DNA of 37,973 bases from positions 1 to 37,973 of the IMG/VR virus record IMGVR_UViG_3300038306_000030; one strand, given 5' to 3'. This stretch comes from a virus. Below are positions 7,735 to 15,181 of this stretch, piece by piece. Numbering within the stretch: the first letter of the stretch is position 1; the number at the start of each line of letters is the position of its first letter. Made by a program: the position numbers and the translations under genes. A model generated the notes under the pieces. It made no database searches, was not told the DNA's origin, and saw only the letters and a program-made list of their open reading frames with translations.

Positions 7735-10005
7735 ATGACCATATCAACTATCACAAGAACTAAGCAATACAATGGCAACAATAGCACCACTGTATTCGCC
7801 TACGATTTTAACATCCAGGCGGATAGCGAGTTGGAGGTCTACCTTGGTACTCCTGTAGGCGCTCCGACAACCTGGACGTTGCAGACAATTACGACACATT
7901 TTTCTATCAGCAATGCGGGAGTTGCAGGGGGTGGTGATGTTACCTTTGTCACAGCGCCTCCTACAGGAGTTGGCAATGTCTACATGCGCCGTGTGACTGC
8001 GAAGACGCAAGCCAGTAATTATGTAGAAAATGACCCATTCAGTGCGAATACTGTAGAAAATAATTTAGACAAATTAACGCAAATACAGCAAGACATGCAG
8101 GAAGAGATTGACCGATGTTTCAAACTCGGAAGCATCGTGCCGGATGCTGGAACGACAGAGGCATCCAGTGTTGTGGCGGATCGCAAGGACAAATTATTCG
8201 CCTTCGATTCCAGCGGAGATTTCTCTGTTACTTCTGAAATAGGGACTGTCAAAGGAAACTGGGCAGCGTCTACTGCATATGTGTTGCGTGACATTGTCAA
8301 AGATACAAACAACAATAATATTTACATCTGTATTACGGCACACACATCGAGTGGAGCAGTGCCAATTAGCACAAATACGGATGCGGCAAAATGGAGTTTA
8401 TTGGTGGATGCCGCGTCAGCGACAACTTCTGCGGCGGCTGCTGCAACGTCAGCGACGGCAGCGGCTACTAGTGCAACCACAGCAACGGCGAAATCTGTTT
8501 TAACTGCGGCAGATGTGGTGTCAACAAACGCAGATGTGGTGTTAACAAACGCAGATGTTGTTTTAACGGCTGCAGATGTTGTTTCGGCGGAAGCTGCAAA
8601 AGCATCAGCAGAAGGTGCTACAGGAGCATTAGCCTTTAAATTTACTTTTGATAGCTCTACTACGATGGCTGATCCAGGCACTGGGGAATTACGCCTGAAT
8701 CATGGCACGGTTGCCAGTGTGACTGCCATTGCTTTCGATGCGGTATCGGCTGATACCTCTAACCCTGATGTGAGTGATTACATAGCATCGTGGGACGATG
8801 GAACTAATAGCACACATGAAGGTTACATTACAATTCGCAAGTCTGGCACACCGGCAACTTATGCCGTGTTCTCGCTAACGGGAGCCGTGACTGATTCAAC
8901 TGGGTATCTGACCGCAGTCGTCACTCATGTTGATTCAAATGGATCGTGGACTAATGGCGATACCATGTATGTTTCGTTTGCTCGGTCTGGGGACAAAGGT
9001 GCAACTGGGTCTACTGGTGGAGTCGGAAATGAATTAGCCGATAATGTTTTCCGCATCCAAGATAACAGCGATGCCACTAAAGAGATTGCATTTGAAGCCT
9101 CTGGCATAACTACAGGAACGACTCGTACTGTCACCATGCCTGATAGTAACGTAACGCTTGTGTCAAGTGGTGCAATCGTCAACGCTGACATTAATGCGAG
9201 TGCCGCAATAGCAACTTCAAAATTATCAGGGGCAGTAACTTCAATTCCTTCTCACGGTCTTGGTGCGTTAGCTAGTTTAGCAACGGTTGGGAATAGCCAG
9301 ATAGATAATAATGCTGTAGATGAAGATAAACTTAAAGATGCGTTAGTTGGAGATTTCACGGATGCAACTGTAACAGCCTCAGATTATATACTTCACGGAG
9401 ATGCTACAGATAGCGGTAATACTAAAAAGGATACGGTGCAGGGTATTCTTGATCTTGTTCCTACTGCTGGTGGAGCGTGGAACTATATAGCAACGGCTAC
9501 TGCGAGTAGTTCTGCAAGTTTAGAATTTACCTCTAACATAGACAGTACTTATTCGGTTTACGTTTTTGTGTTAAAAAATATCTTATTTGCAACAGTATCG
9601 AATGGGAATTTGCACGTTACCCTATCAACTGATGCTGGTTCTTCCTATCACTCAACATCTTATTACTCTTCAACAAGTGGATATGACAATGGTGGAACTC
9701 TTCGATCTGCTTTTGTGTCAAACGGATCGGCTTTAAATTTAGCGGATAACCAATATGCTGAAACTCAGTACGGTGGACTTAGTGGTTGTGTGGAGTTGAT
9801 TGACCCAAGTCAGGCAAGTGGAATATGGACAACAATGAATTGGCAATTGGGCGGGCATACTTCAGTGTCCACAGGTGGGCCATGTCCCCAAACTGGTTGT
9901 GGATCACGATATGCAACTGGTGACATTGATGCAGTAAAATTTCTCGCATCAGAAGGGAATATTGAGTCAGGCGAAATCAGAATGTACGGAATTTCAGATT
10001 CATAA
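7735..10005 (+). CDS. Tail fiber / receptor-binding protein
   Basis: A 756-residue protein. The N-terminal 135 residues (TKQYNGNNSTTVFAYDFNIQ, YVENDPFSANTVENNLDKL) match the virion-attachment domain common to podovirus tail fibers. Next is a short W-x-A-S-T-A-Y...IYICITAHTS module resembling a carbohydrate-binding repeat (about residues 178-225). It is followed by an Ala/Thr-rich trimeric stalk with a seven-residue repeat (ADVVxTN) and a short collagen-like GDKGATGSTGGVG. The C-terminal 180 residues are Ser/Gly/Tyr-rich and probably form the receptor-binding tip. It ends at the next small gene with only 13 bases between. Confidence 0.85.
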   Translation: MTISTITRTKQYNGNNSTTVFAYDFNIQADSELEVYLGTPVGAPTTWTLQTITTHFSISNAGVAGGGDVTFVTAPPTGVGNVYMRRVTAKTQASNYVENDPFSANTVENNLDKLTQIQQDMQEEIDRCFKLGSIVPDAGTTEASSVVADRKDKLFAFDSSGDFSVTSEIGTVKGNWAASTAYVLRDIVKDTNNNNIYICITAHTSSGAVPISTNTDAAKWSLLVDAASATTSAAAAATSATAAATSATTATAKSVLTAADVVSTNADVVLTNADVVLTAADVVSAEAAKASAEGATGALAFKFTFDSSTTMADPGTGELRLNHGTVASVTAIAFDAVSADTSNPDVSDYIASWDDGTNSTHEGYITIRKSGTPATYAVFSLTGAVTDSTGYLTAVVTHVDSNGSWTNGDTMYVSFARSGDKGATGSTGGVGNELADNVFRIQDNSDATKEIAFEASGITTGTTRTVTMPDSNVTLVSSGAIVNADINASAAIATSKLSGAVTSIPSHGLGALASLATVGNSQIDNNAVDEDKLKDALVGDFTDATVTASDYILHGDATDSGNTKKDTVQGILDLVPTAGGAWNYIATATASSSASLEFTSNIDSTYSVYVFVLKNILFATVSNGNLHVTLSTDAGSSYHSTSYYSSTSGYDNGGTLRSAFVSNGSALNLADNQYAETQYGGLSGCVELIDPSQASGIWTTMNWQLGGHTSVSTGGPCPQTGCGSRYATGDIDAVKFLASEGNIESGEIRMYGISDS
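8509..8592 (+). repeat. Four 21-bp tandem repeats in the fiber stalk
   Basis: Four consecutive 21-bp units start with GCAGATGTKGT (8509, 8530, 8551, 8572). They encode ADVVSTN, ADVVLTN, ADVVLTA and ADVVSAE. The first two units differ by one base (C to T), so copy-number change by slippage or recombination could lengthen or shorten the stalk without breaking the frame. Confidence 0.85.
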
Positions 10006-10018
10006 TAGGAGATAAAAA

Positions 10019-10276
10019 ATGTCAAGAACTAAAGTTATAGCTAGTAAAGGGGGGGGGACAAGCGTTGCACTTACAGACGCTGAAGAAATTATTCGTGATG
10101 CAGAAGAAAAAGCAGTCGCAGATGCAAAGCCACACAATGATGCTCTTCGAGAAATTAAAGAATTAGAAAACACAATAACAAATAGAAGATTGCGTGAAGC
10201 ATTGGCAACAGACGATGGTAAGACTTGGGTTGCTGACGTTGAAAAATTAATAGAAGCTGAAAGGGTTAAACTATGA
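10019..10276 (+). CDS. Small helical protein after the fiber (possible fiber assembly or tail accessory)
   Basis: An 85-residue protein with ribosome-binding site AGGAGA 8 bases before ATG 10019. Residues 20-80 are strongly helical and charged (DAEEIIRDAEEKAVADAKPHND). Small proteins of this sort follow fiber genes in many podoviruses, but no family is recognised. A run of nine G residues (10049-10057) encodes Gly-Gly-Gly at codons 11-13. A one-base slip would truncate the protein, so either slippage or a sequencing error could matter here. Confidence 0.65.
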   Translation: MSRTKVIASKGGGTSVALTDAEEIIRDAEEKAVADAKPHNDALREIKELENTITNRRLREALATDDGKTWVADVEKLIEAERVKL

Positions 10277-10437
10277 GTACAATCAAAGTAACAGATGTAG
10301 TCCCTCAAGGCTGTCAACTATTAATGCGGAGCGATATTGGTAAAAACTATTGGCTTAATTTTATTTATGGCGCACATGATCGGATGCAACAGTGCGGTAC
10401 TTGGATACGTTATTGGCACAGCTTCAAACTTGACTAG
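10273..10437 (+). CDS. Hypothetical small ORF, 54 aa
   Basis: It starts at ATG 10273, overlapping the previous stop (ATGA), and ends at TAG 10435. The sequence begins MSTIKVTDVVPQGCQLLMRS and then runs in a different frame across the start of the better supported lipoprotein gene at 10337. The downstream part, read in this frame, has no recognisable features, so only the first 20 residues may be meaningful. It may be a remnant joined to a duplicated lipoprotein gene. Confidence 0.3.
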   Translation: MSTIKVTDVVPQGCQLLMRSDIGKNYWLNFIYGAHDRMQQCGTWIRYWHSFKLD

Positions 10438-10498
10438 CGACATGCTAATTCGGCACCTTCAACCTCACCAAGAAGATAGCAAGCGAGATAATGATTAA
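10337..10498 (+). CDS. Small lipoprotein, copy 1 (53 aa)
   Basis: It begins at TTG 10337 with GGAG five bases upstream. The N-terminus is a lipoprotein signal ending in HMIGC (lipobox I-G-C), followed by NSAVLGYVIGTASN and a polar tail. It is a paralogue of the gene at 10570: the two share VKTIGLIL, HMIGCNSA and an aliphatic GY-x2-G segment, and the DNA is similar over about 85 bases. A phage lipoprotein can be an outer-membrane lysis factor or a superinfection-exclusion factor; which applies is unknown. Confidence 0.55.
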   Translation: MVKTIGLILFMAHMIGCNSAVLGYVIGTASNLTSDMLIRHLQPHQEDSKRDND

Positions 10499-10562
10499 AT
10501 TAATTTTATACATAGCGGTACTACTTGGTGGAATGTATTTTCTTCTACCATCGGAATATTAG
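10491..10562 (+). CDS. 23-aa single-span membrane microprotein
   Basis: ATG 10491 overlaps the end of the preceding gene. The product MIKLILYIAVLLGGMYFLLP plus three residues is almost entirely one hydrophobic helix. It lies between the two lipoprotein copies, and its stop codon is part of the AGGAGG that serves the second copy. It is too short for certainty, but hydrophobicity and tight packing argue for a real gene. Confidence 0.45.
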   Translation: MIKLILYIAVLLGGMYFLLPSEY

Positions 10563-10569
10563 GAGGTAA

Positions 10570-10692
10570 ATGGTAAAAACTATTGGCTTGATTTTGTTTA
10601 TTGTACACATGATCGGATGTAACTCAGCAATTATAGGGTACTTGGTTGGTGCTACCACAAACGACACAAAGTTAGTTAGACAATTACAATGA
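10570..10692 (+). CDS. Small lipoprotein, copy 2 (40 aa)
   Basis: ATG 10570 is preceded by a strong AGGAGG (10561-10566). The product starts MVKTIGLILFIVHMIGCNSA, a signal peptide with lipobox I-G-C, and ends after a short polar tail (TTNDTKLVRQLQ). It is the shorter paralogue of 10337-10498. The mature lipoprotein would be only about 24 residues, a size seen among Rz1-like outer-membrane spanin subunits, though it is not Pro-rich. It overlaps the next start (AATGA). Confidence 0.6.
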   Translation: MVKTIGLILFIVHMIGCNSAIIGYLVGATTNDTKLVRQLQ

Positions 10693-10784
10693 TTAATTTG
10701 CAAAGCATATCAGACAAGATCGACAAACTGTTAGAGTTGATGCGCGAGTTAGTAAAAATGCTTGGACAGATAAGTAAAAAATAA
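10689..10784 (+). CDS. 31-aa amphipathic helix microprotein
   Basis: ATG 10689 overlaps the stop of the lipoprotein gene. The product MINLQSISDKIDKLLELMRE continues LVKMLGQISKK and shows a leucine/isoleucine heptad pattern typical of a short coiled coil. No family is recognised. Overlap on the upstream side and only 11 bases to the next start (10796) support membership of one translated string of tiny genes. Confidence 0.45.
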   Translation: MINLQSISDKIDKLLELMRELVKMLGQISKK

Positions 10785-10795
10785 AACAGGAAACT

Positions 10796-11113
10796 ATGGA
10801 GACATTTTTAAACTTTAGTTGGACACCATTTCTAGCAGTCTTTGCGTGGGTTGTTAATCGTGTGATGACAAGGCTAGATAGTTTGGAATCTGGGAAATCT
10901 GACAGTAGTGCAATCGCAAGACTAGACAGCGAGTTACATGAGATGGAAAAACGACAAGACAGATTACTCCATACTACCGTACCACGATCAGAGTTTAAGG
11001 CTGACATAGCCTGTCTCCATGCGAGATGCAATGAACTCTCTAATATCAAGGAGGATAAAATTAAAGACATTCGCCTGGTTAACTCTAAACATAAAGATAA
11101 AAAGGATGGATAA
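10796..11113 (+). CDS. Membrane-anchored coiled-coil protein (105 aa)
   Basis: ATG 10796 is preceded by AGGAAAC. Residues 4-24 (FLNFSWTPFLAVFAWVVNRVM) form one membrane span, followed by a charged helical region with coiled-coil character (LDSLESGKSDSSAIARLDSE). The topology of an N-terminal anchor plus a coiled coil resembles inner-membrane spanins or holin accessory proteins. The neighbouring gene at 11106 has the same topology. It overlaps that gene by 8 bases. Confidence 0.65.
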   Translation: METFLNFSWTPFLAVFAWVVNRVMTRLDSLESGKSDSSAIARLDSELHEMEKRQDRLLHTTVPRSEFKADIACLHARCNELSNIKEDKIKDIRLVNSKHKDKKDG

Positions 11114-11327
11114 AATTAACGAGATTATTACTGCTGTACTGATATCTGTCACCGGAGTATTTGTATTTCTTGCCAAACGCCTCTTTGCATCCATTGATCA
11201 TGCCAATAAACGCATTGATAGGCTAGAGGGAAAGTTGGTAGACCAACAATTTTTAGAGGGGCAAATTGCGCCTATTCGCGCTGATGTCCAATTAATCTTG
11301 AAGCACCTTCTTGCGGAGAAAAAATAG
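11106..11327 (+). CDS. Membrane-anchored coiled-coil protein (73 aa)
   Basis: ATG 11106 follows AAAGG. An N-terminal helix (ITAVLISVTGVFVFLAKRLF) spans the membrane. The rest is a coiled coil (HANKRIDRLEGKLVDQQFLE). It has the same layout as the preceding protein and probably acts with it at the inner membrane. It is the last rightward gene before the terminator that faces the repressor. No family name can be given. Confidence 0.65.
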   Translation: MDKINEIITAVLISVTGVFVFLAKRLFASIDHANKRIDRLEGKLVDQQFLEGQIAPIRADVQLILKHLLAEKK

Positions 11328-11414
11328 ACTTTAGAGGGATTTTACATCCAGCACAAGGTTTTGTACGATAGCACTTCGTCTTAAAACAAAACCAACCGGA
11401 GTTACTTTTATTTC

Positions 11415-11469
11415 GCCCCCTGATCACCCTCCGTTTTGTACTCGCTTGGATCGGGGGGCAGCTTTTTTT
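11415..11469 (+). terminator. Intrinsic terminator ending the late operon
   Basis: GCCCCCTGATC (11415-11425) pairs with GATCGGGGGGC (11449-11459), 11 bp with one G-U, and is followed by a T run (11463-11469) on the plus strand. The loop is 23 bases. It lies within the 3' end of the leftward repressor gene, so the rightward late operon and the repressor transcript converge here. Confidence 0.7.
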
Positions 11470-11792
11470 ATCCTTTCCTCCAGTTCAAATATTCGCTCAT
11501 CTCTTTCAACAATTTTCTCTAATAGTTTTTCGTACTTCAGTCTATACATATCCTCCTCCTCTTGAGTAAGAGTTTGTGCTTGAGTTTCATCTCCATACAT
11601 CAATCGCTTCATGTCCACATCAAGCGCTTTACAGATCGACTCCAGCAATGAGAGTTGACAGTTCCTGCCCCTGGCTAAACGCGTGTTCAGATTCGTTGGC
11701 GAGATATGTATCTCTTTTGCCAAATCCAACTGACTCATGCCACGCTCACGCAAAATGTTCTTTAAATTATACCTGAGATCCAAGTCTGCCAT
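11424..11792 (-). CDS. XRE-family phage repressor with C-terminal coiled coil
   Basis: A 122-residue protein starting at ATG 11792; a TTG at 11801 is less likely. Residues 8-65 form a Cro/C1-type helix-turn-helix (NILRERGMSQLDLAKEIHIS followed by PTNLNTRLARGRN). Residues 76-110 are a charged coiled coil for dimerisation. It has no S24 peptidase domain, so induction would not be by RecA self-cleavage as for lambda CI. It is divergent from the early operon across a 90-bp region with an operator-like repeat and a promoter, the usual lysogeny-switch arrangement. Confidence 0.8.
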   Translation of the reverse strand: MADLDLRYNLKNILRERGMSQLDLAKEIHISPTNLNTRLARGRNCQLSLLESICKALDVDMKRLMYGDETQAQTLTQEEEDMYRLKYEKLLEKIVERDERIFELEERIKKAAPRSKRVQNGG

Positions 11793-11795
11793 AAG

Positions 11796-11813
11796 ATTCA
11801 AAAATAATTGAAT
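11796..11813. promoter_or_regulatory. Operator-like inverted repeat at the repressor start
   Basis: ATTCAA-N6-TTGAAT is a perfect six-base dyad placed just upstream of the repressor ATG and next to the rightward promoter. It is a plausible binding site for the XRE repressor. A related half-site, ATTCA, lies in the promoter spacer at about 11828. Confidence 0.55.
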
Positions 11814-11819
11814 TAAGTG

Positions 11820-11849
11820 TTGACTTATTCACGTTCATTAGTATATAAT
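11820..11849 (+). promoter_or_regulatory. Rightward early promoter
   Basis: TTGACT (11820-11825), an 18-base spacer and a perfect TATAAT (11844-11849) make a good sigma-70 promoter. It is followed 32 bases later by the first rightward gene at 11882. It sits beside the repressor operator, so it is the likely lytic early promoter. Confidence 0.75.
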
Positions 11850-11881
11850 CGTTTTTATTAGGTATAGAAAGACTATAAGCT

Positions 11882-12124
11882 ATGAAAAATACTATGTCAA
11901 GTGAAATTAAGAATAATCCTACCAGGGCTGCTGGGTTAATCCCTTTTCCTAGCTTAACGGGCTGTCCCGATTCTCATGGATCTGGACAGTCTGGCCCTCC
12001 CTCTATAAGACAACGCATTGAAAACGAATTGGTTGGCGTTCCTTTGCATGTTCAGAAAGATGCACTTAAACATCTCCTCCATCTGCTCGGCAAGGAGAAC
12101 GCCAGCCATCTAAAAAAATTATGA
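11882..12124 (+). CDS. First early protein, 80 aa, unknown (Cro position)
   Basis: ATG 11882 is the first start after the early promoter. The N-terminal half is Pro/Gly/Ser-rich and probably flexible (IPFPSLTGCPDSHGSGQSGP). The C-terminal half is helical (IENELVGVPLHVQKDALKHL). The position is that of a Cro-like regulator, but no helix-turn-helix is evident. The stop overlaps the next ATG (ATGA). Confidence 0.6.
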   Translation: MKNTMSSEIKNNPTRAAGLIPFPSLTGCPDSHGSGQSGPPSIRQRIENELVGVPLHVQKDALKHLLHLLGKENASHLKKL

Positions 12125-12216
12125 ACTGGATAGAAATTATACTCTCAATATTTTTTATTGCATTATTTATTAAGATTACATTTTGTATGATTGAGGATTT
12201 TAACGATGTTGACTGA
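12121..12216 (+). CDS. 31-aa membrane microprotein
   Basis: ATG 12121 lies in an ATGA overlap with the previous gene, and the stop at 12214 overlaps the next gene's start at 12206. The product begins MNWIEIILSIFFIALFIKIT and is a single hydrophobic helix with a short acidic tail (MIEDFNDVD). Coupling on both sides supports translation. Function is unknown. Confidence 0.5.
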   Translation: MNWIEIILSIFFIALFIKITFCMIEDFNDVD

Positions 12217-13120
12217 AGAAATGAAAGCTAATCGATGTATCGCTCTTATGGGATCTCATGCCGCTATCATAGAAGGGGTGAGTCGATGGGGTGATGCACA
12301 CTGGCTCTTTAATGTATTGCAAGGCAATATTTCCGATGACATTAAAGAAACTATCCCAATGATGCTGGGCAATCAGAATGAAGAAGTTGCCCGTAAATTA
12401 TATACGGAAGCTACTGGCAATAAGGTGAGGCAAATTAGAAGAACACTTTGGCACAAGAATCACAAGTTTATTGGCGGACATCCTGACGGGATAGTCGTTG
12501 GCGACAAGAATCGAGGCATTGAGATTAAGTGTGTATTCCAAAGGGCAGAACGTGACTGGGAAGATGGTGTGCCAGAGTATTACATCAGTCAGGTGAAACA
12601 CTACGCTCTCGTCACTGGCAGACTGAAGTGGGACTTCTCTGTTTTATTCATGGCGCATGGCAGACATCAAATATATGAACTGGAATTTACCAAGAAAGAT
12701 TTAGACGATCTTTGCAGAAAAGAAGTGAAGTTCTGGATTGATGTCCAGGCAGGGCGTGAGCCGGAAGTAACGGATCGTTCTGCGCCTACCTTAAAAGAAC
12801 TATGGAAAACGACTGATCCGGAATCTATCAAGGTTGCAGATGATGCAATTGCCAATTATGTCCAATCGAGGAAGAGCTATAAGGAGATGTACGAGGGTGT
12901 TAAATCATCCATCGATCTCGTTGAAAATAGAATCAGAAAATATATGAAAGGGTCAGAAACATTAATCAATGCAAACGGTGACACGATTGCCACTTATAGA
13001 ATGAGTAAATCAGGCAGTCGTCGCTTTAACTTTAACATTAAAAAGGAGAAAAAAAATGGGAACCATAACGCAGATCAGTCCAGTCGGCAGGCTGGAGTGG
13101 GCGAAGCTGTTCACACCTGA
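12206..13120 (+). CDS. YqaJ-like recombination exonuclease
   Basis: A 304-residue protein starting at ATG 12206 with GAGG nine bases upstream. The PD-(D/E)XK core is visible: an upstream acidic residue in GNQNEEVARKL (about E60), GHPDGIVVGDK (D94) and IEIKC (E106, K108), then YYISQVKHYALVTGR. This is the pattern of YqaJ/lambda Exo-type 5'-3' exonucleases that prepare ends for single-strand annealing. The C-terminal third is helical. It overlaps the SSB-like gene by 65 bases, which implies the two proteins act together. Confidence 0.85.
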   Translation: MLTEEMKANRCIALMGSHAAIIEGVSRWGDAHWLFNVLQGNISDDIKETIPMMLGNQNEEVARKLYTEATGNKVRQIRRTLWHKNHKFIGGHPDGIVVGDKNRGIEIKCVFQRAERDWEDGVPEYYISQVKHYALVTGRLKWDFSVLFMAHGRHQIYELEFTKKDLDDLCRKEVKFWIDVQAGREPEVTDRSAPTLKELWKTTDPESIKVADDAIANYVQSRKSYKEMYEGVKSSIDLVENRIRKYMKGSETLINANGDTIATYRMSKSGSRRFNFNIKKEKKNGNHNADQSSRQAGVGEAVHT

Positions 13121-13748
13121 GAAGAAGTTTGCTACGGAACAAAAGCCTCACGGTGTTTATTCCATCGATCTAATTTTAAAGAAAGATGCCGCTACTCCGT
13201 TATTGAAACTTCTTAAAGAGATGGACGATGCTAACTACAAACAGGCTGCTGACGATGCCCTGAAAGCTCATCGAGAGAAGAATGGTAAGAAGGATTCTTT
13301 CAAGGATGGATTAGCATTCGCCAAGGCTAAAGGGTTGGAGCGCAATGATCTCCCTGGTAAACCAGTTAAGGATGAGAACTTCAATGAAACTGGCGAGATT
13401 AAGTTCAGCTTTAAGGAAGATGCTGTCTGGGAAAAACGAGATGGATCTTGGCGTAAAGAGATGAAGCCTAAAGTTGTCAATGCGGTTAACAAACCTTGGG
13501 ATAGAACGGTGGACATTGGCAATGGCTCTACTGGCAAGATTGCGTTTGAAATTAACCCTTACCAGAGGCCAGCATGTGGTGTGTCTGTTAAACTTCGTGG
13601 CGTACAAGTTTTAACTTGGGTTGAATTTGGAGGAAGCAAAAGTTCTTCTCCGTTTCAAGTAGAAGAAGGTGAGGATATCAATTCTGAAGATGCTGTTCTT
13701 GCTGCTGAAGGTATGTTTGCTAACGAGGATACCGATGTCCCGTTCTAG
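13056..13748 (+). CDS. DUF2815 single-stranded DNA-binding protein
   Basis: A 230-residue protein with a strong AAAAAGGAG before ATG 13056. The central region (KFSFKEDAVWEKRDGSWRKE, KPWDRTVDIGNGSTGKIAFE) fits the DUF2815 family, predicted to have a T7 gp2.5-like OB fold. The C-terminus is acidic and ends ANEDTDVPF, resembling the D-D-D-I-P-F tip by which bacterial SSB recruits partner proteins. Pairing with a YqaJ exonuclease is characteristic of phage recombination and replication modules. Confidence 0.8.
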   Translation: MGTITQISPVGRLEWAKLFTPEKKFATEQKPHGVYSIDLILKKDAATPLLKLLKEMDDANYKQAADDALKAHREKNGKKDSFKDGLAFAKAKGLERNDLPGKPVKDENFNETGEIKFSFKEDAVWEKRDGSWRKEMKPKVVNAVNKPWDRTVDIGNGSTGKIAFEINPYQRPACGVSVKLRGVQVLTWVEFGGSKSSSPFQVEEGEDINSEDAVLAAEGMFANEDTDVPF

Positions 13749-14061
13749 TTTAAAGCCACGTTTGATTCAACTGCCCGACGTATTAACTTACCTGGGCGTT
13801 AAAAAGCCCTTCTTTGACCAACGGTTAAGAAATCGATTGACCGAGGTTAAACTAGGGTATAGAACAATTGCTTTTGAAAAGGATGAGGTAGATCGTTTAA
13901 TTGATTCCATCAAAAAGGGAGAAACATCATGTCAAACAAATTGCCAGCAGGGCTACAGTATAAGAACGGAAGATACAAAGTTGACAAACGATACAAGCCA
14001 GCCCCAGGCTACCAGTCTGTCCGAATACAAGTCACTCTTGGGGAAACCTCCAAAACTGTAG
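13735..14061 (+). CDS. Excisionase / AlpA-like DNA-binding protein
   Basis: The most likely start is ATG 13735, overlapping the end of the SSB gene; the reading frame is open further upstream. Residues 1-60 include LIQLPDVLTYLGVKKPFFDQ and YRTIAFEKDEVDRLIDSIK, a winged or MerR-type helix-turn-helix like AlpA and phage excisionases. The last 45 residues are read out of frame with the integrase start and may be an incidental tail. The position immediately before integrase supports an Xis role. Confidence 0.65.
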   Translation: MSRSSLKPRLIQLPDVLTYLGVKKPFFDQRLRNRLTEVKLGYRTIAFEKDEVDRLIDSIKKGETSCQTNCQQGYSIRTEDTKLTNDTSQPQATSLSEYKSLLGKPPKL

Positions 14062-15107
14062 CTGTACAGCGTTACAATGATTTGATGACGGCTGAGTACA
14101 ATCGTCAAGTCAACGGTCATGCGAGTTCACCCAAGCAGTTTTGGACTTGGCATCAAGGGGTATTGGCATACCTGAAGGAAAAAAAGATTCTTAAGACCAG
14201 CGATACGATGCGTTATTTTAACGTACTGGATCGCTACATTCCTGCCAATATGCCACTCAATGATATCTGCAATGATACCTTTGAGAAGTTGCGTGATGAT
14301 TCAGCGAGTAAAGGCTTGCATGAGAATCGCAGAACAAAGGGGAACAAACAGTCTGCTACGAATCGATATATTCAAGTTGCCAGAGCCGTTTTATATTTCT
14401 GTAAAACGAAAGGCACGAATGATAATCGCTGGGTACAGCAAGACCCTAATTTAAGAACGCATGATGAGGAAGCAGAAAAGAGAATTCCGTGGGTATTAAA
14501 TCACGAAGAAGAAATCCGTTTGCTCGATGCGTTGCCTGATCACTTGGCAGATATTGCCAAATTTATTTTACATACATCTGTAAGGTCTGGCGAAGCACTT
14601 AATTTGAAATGGAAGCAATTGCATTCCATGCCAGACATTGGCAGCTTCTTTTTAATTCCTGCCAGTGAGCATAAAAATAAGGAAGCAAAGCCTGTTTACC
14701 TAAACGCTGTGGCAGAAGCAATCATTGCCAAGTGTCGTGGCAAGCATGAGGAATATGTTTTTACTTACAAAGGGAATCCGATTAAAAAAATGTCACGCAC
14801 CGCATGGCCCAACGCAATGCAACGGGCGGGGCTTTGGGATACATCATCTGAAGCATTGGCACATGCTACAAATCAAAGGGCGCATTACCCAATACCTCAT
14901 GATCTAAGGAAGACATGCAACACCAGGCTCAAGCATCTGGGGATTCCTTTGGGAACTCGCCAGATGATACTAGGGCATAAGTCAGGGCATATCACTGACG
15001 ATGTGTACACTGTGGCGACCTTAGAGCCTTTTAAGACTGCTTTAGATCAACTCGTTGAAAAGGTTGAGCAAGTTGAAAAATTAACTTTACTTCGAGCGCT
15101 AAAATAA
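13929..15107 (+). CDS. Tyrosine recombinase (phage integrase)
   Basis: A 392-residue protein with AAAGGGAG before ATG 13929. The catalytic set is complete: R219 (TSVRSGEALNL), lysine around 252-254, H324-x-x-R327 (HDLRKT), H350 (LGHKSG) and Y360 (DDVYTVA). The N-terminal 180 residues hold the arm- and core-binding regions. attP lies 75 bases downstream. It performs site-specific integration into, and with Xis excision from, a host tRNA-Pro gene. The length is normal and no residue is missing. Confidence 0.92.
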   Translation: MSNKLPAGLQYKNGRYKVDKRYKPAPGYQSVRIQVTLGETSKTVAVQRYNDLMTAEYNRQVNGHASSPKQFWTWHQGVLAYLKEKKILKTSDTMRYFNVLDRYIPANMPLNDICNDTFEKLRDDSASKGLHENRRTKGNKQSATNRYIQVARAVLYFCKTKGTNDNRWVQQDPNLRTHDEEAEKRIPWVLNHEEEIRLLDALPDHLADIAKFILHTSVRSGEALNLKWKQLHSMPDIGSFFLIPASEHKNKEAKPVYLNAVAEAIIAKCRGKHEEYVFTYKGNPIKKMSRTAWPNAMQRAGLWDTSSEALAHATNQRAHYPIPHDLRKTCNTRLKHLGIPLGTRQMILGHKSGHITDDVYTVATLEPFKTALDQLVEKVEQVEKLTLLRALK

Positions 15108-15181
15108 TGTATCCTAATTACTGTATTTTCACCTCCGAAACGAAGGCGCACTTGATGAATGTTCCTAACCTACTGAAAAAA

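Noticed and set aside
8322-8681. 119-aa minus-strand Ala/Val-rich frame
   Set aside because: It is the mirror of the Ala/Thr repeats of the fiber stalk and has no independent features.
7735-10276. Diversity-generating retroelement as in phage BPP-1
   Set aside because: No reverse transcriptase and no template repeat matching the fiber C-terminus are seen, despite the BPP-1-like head genes.
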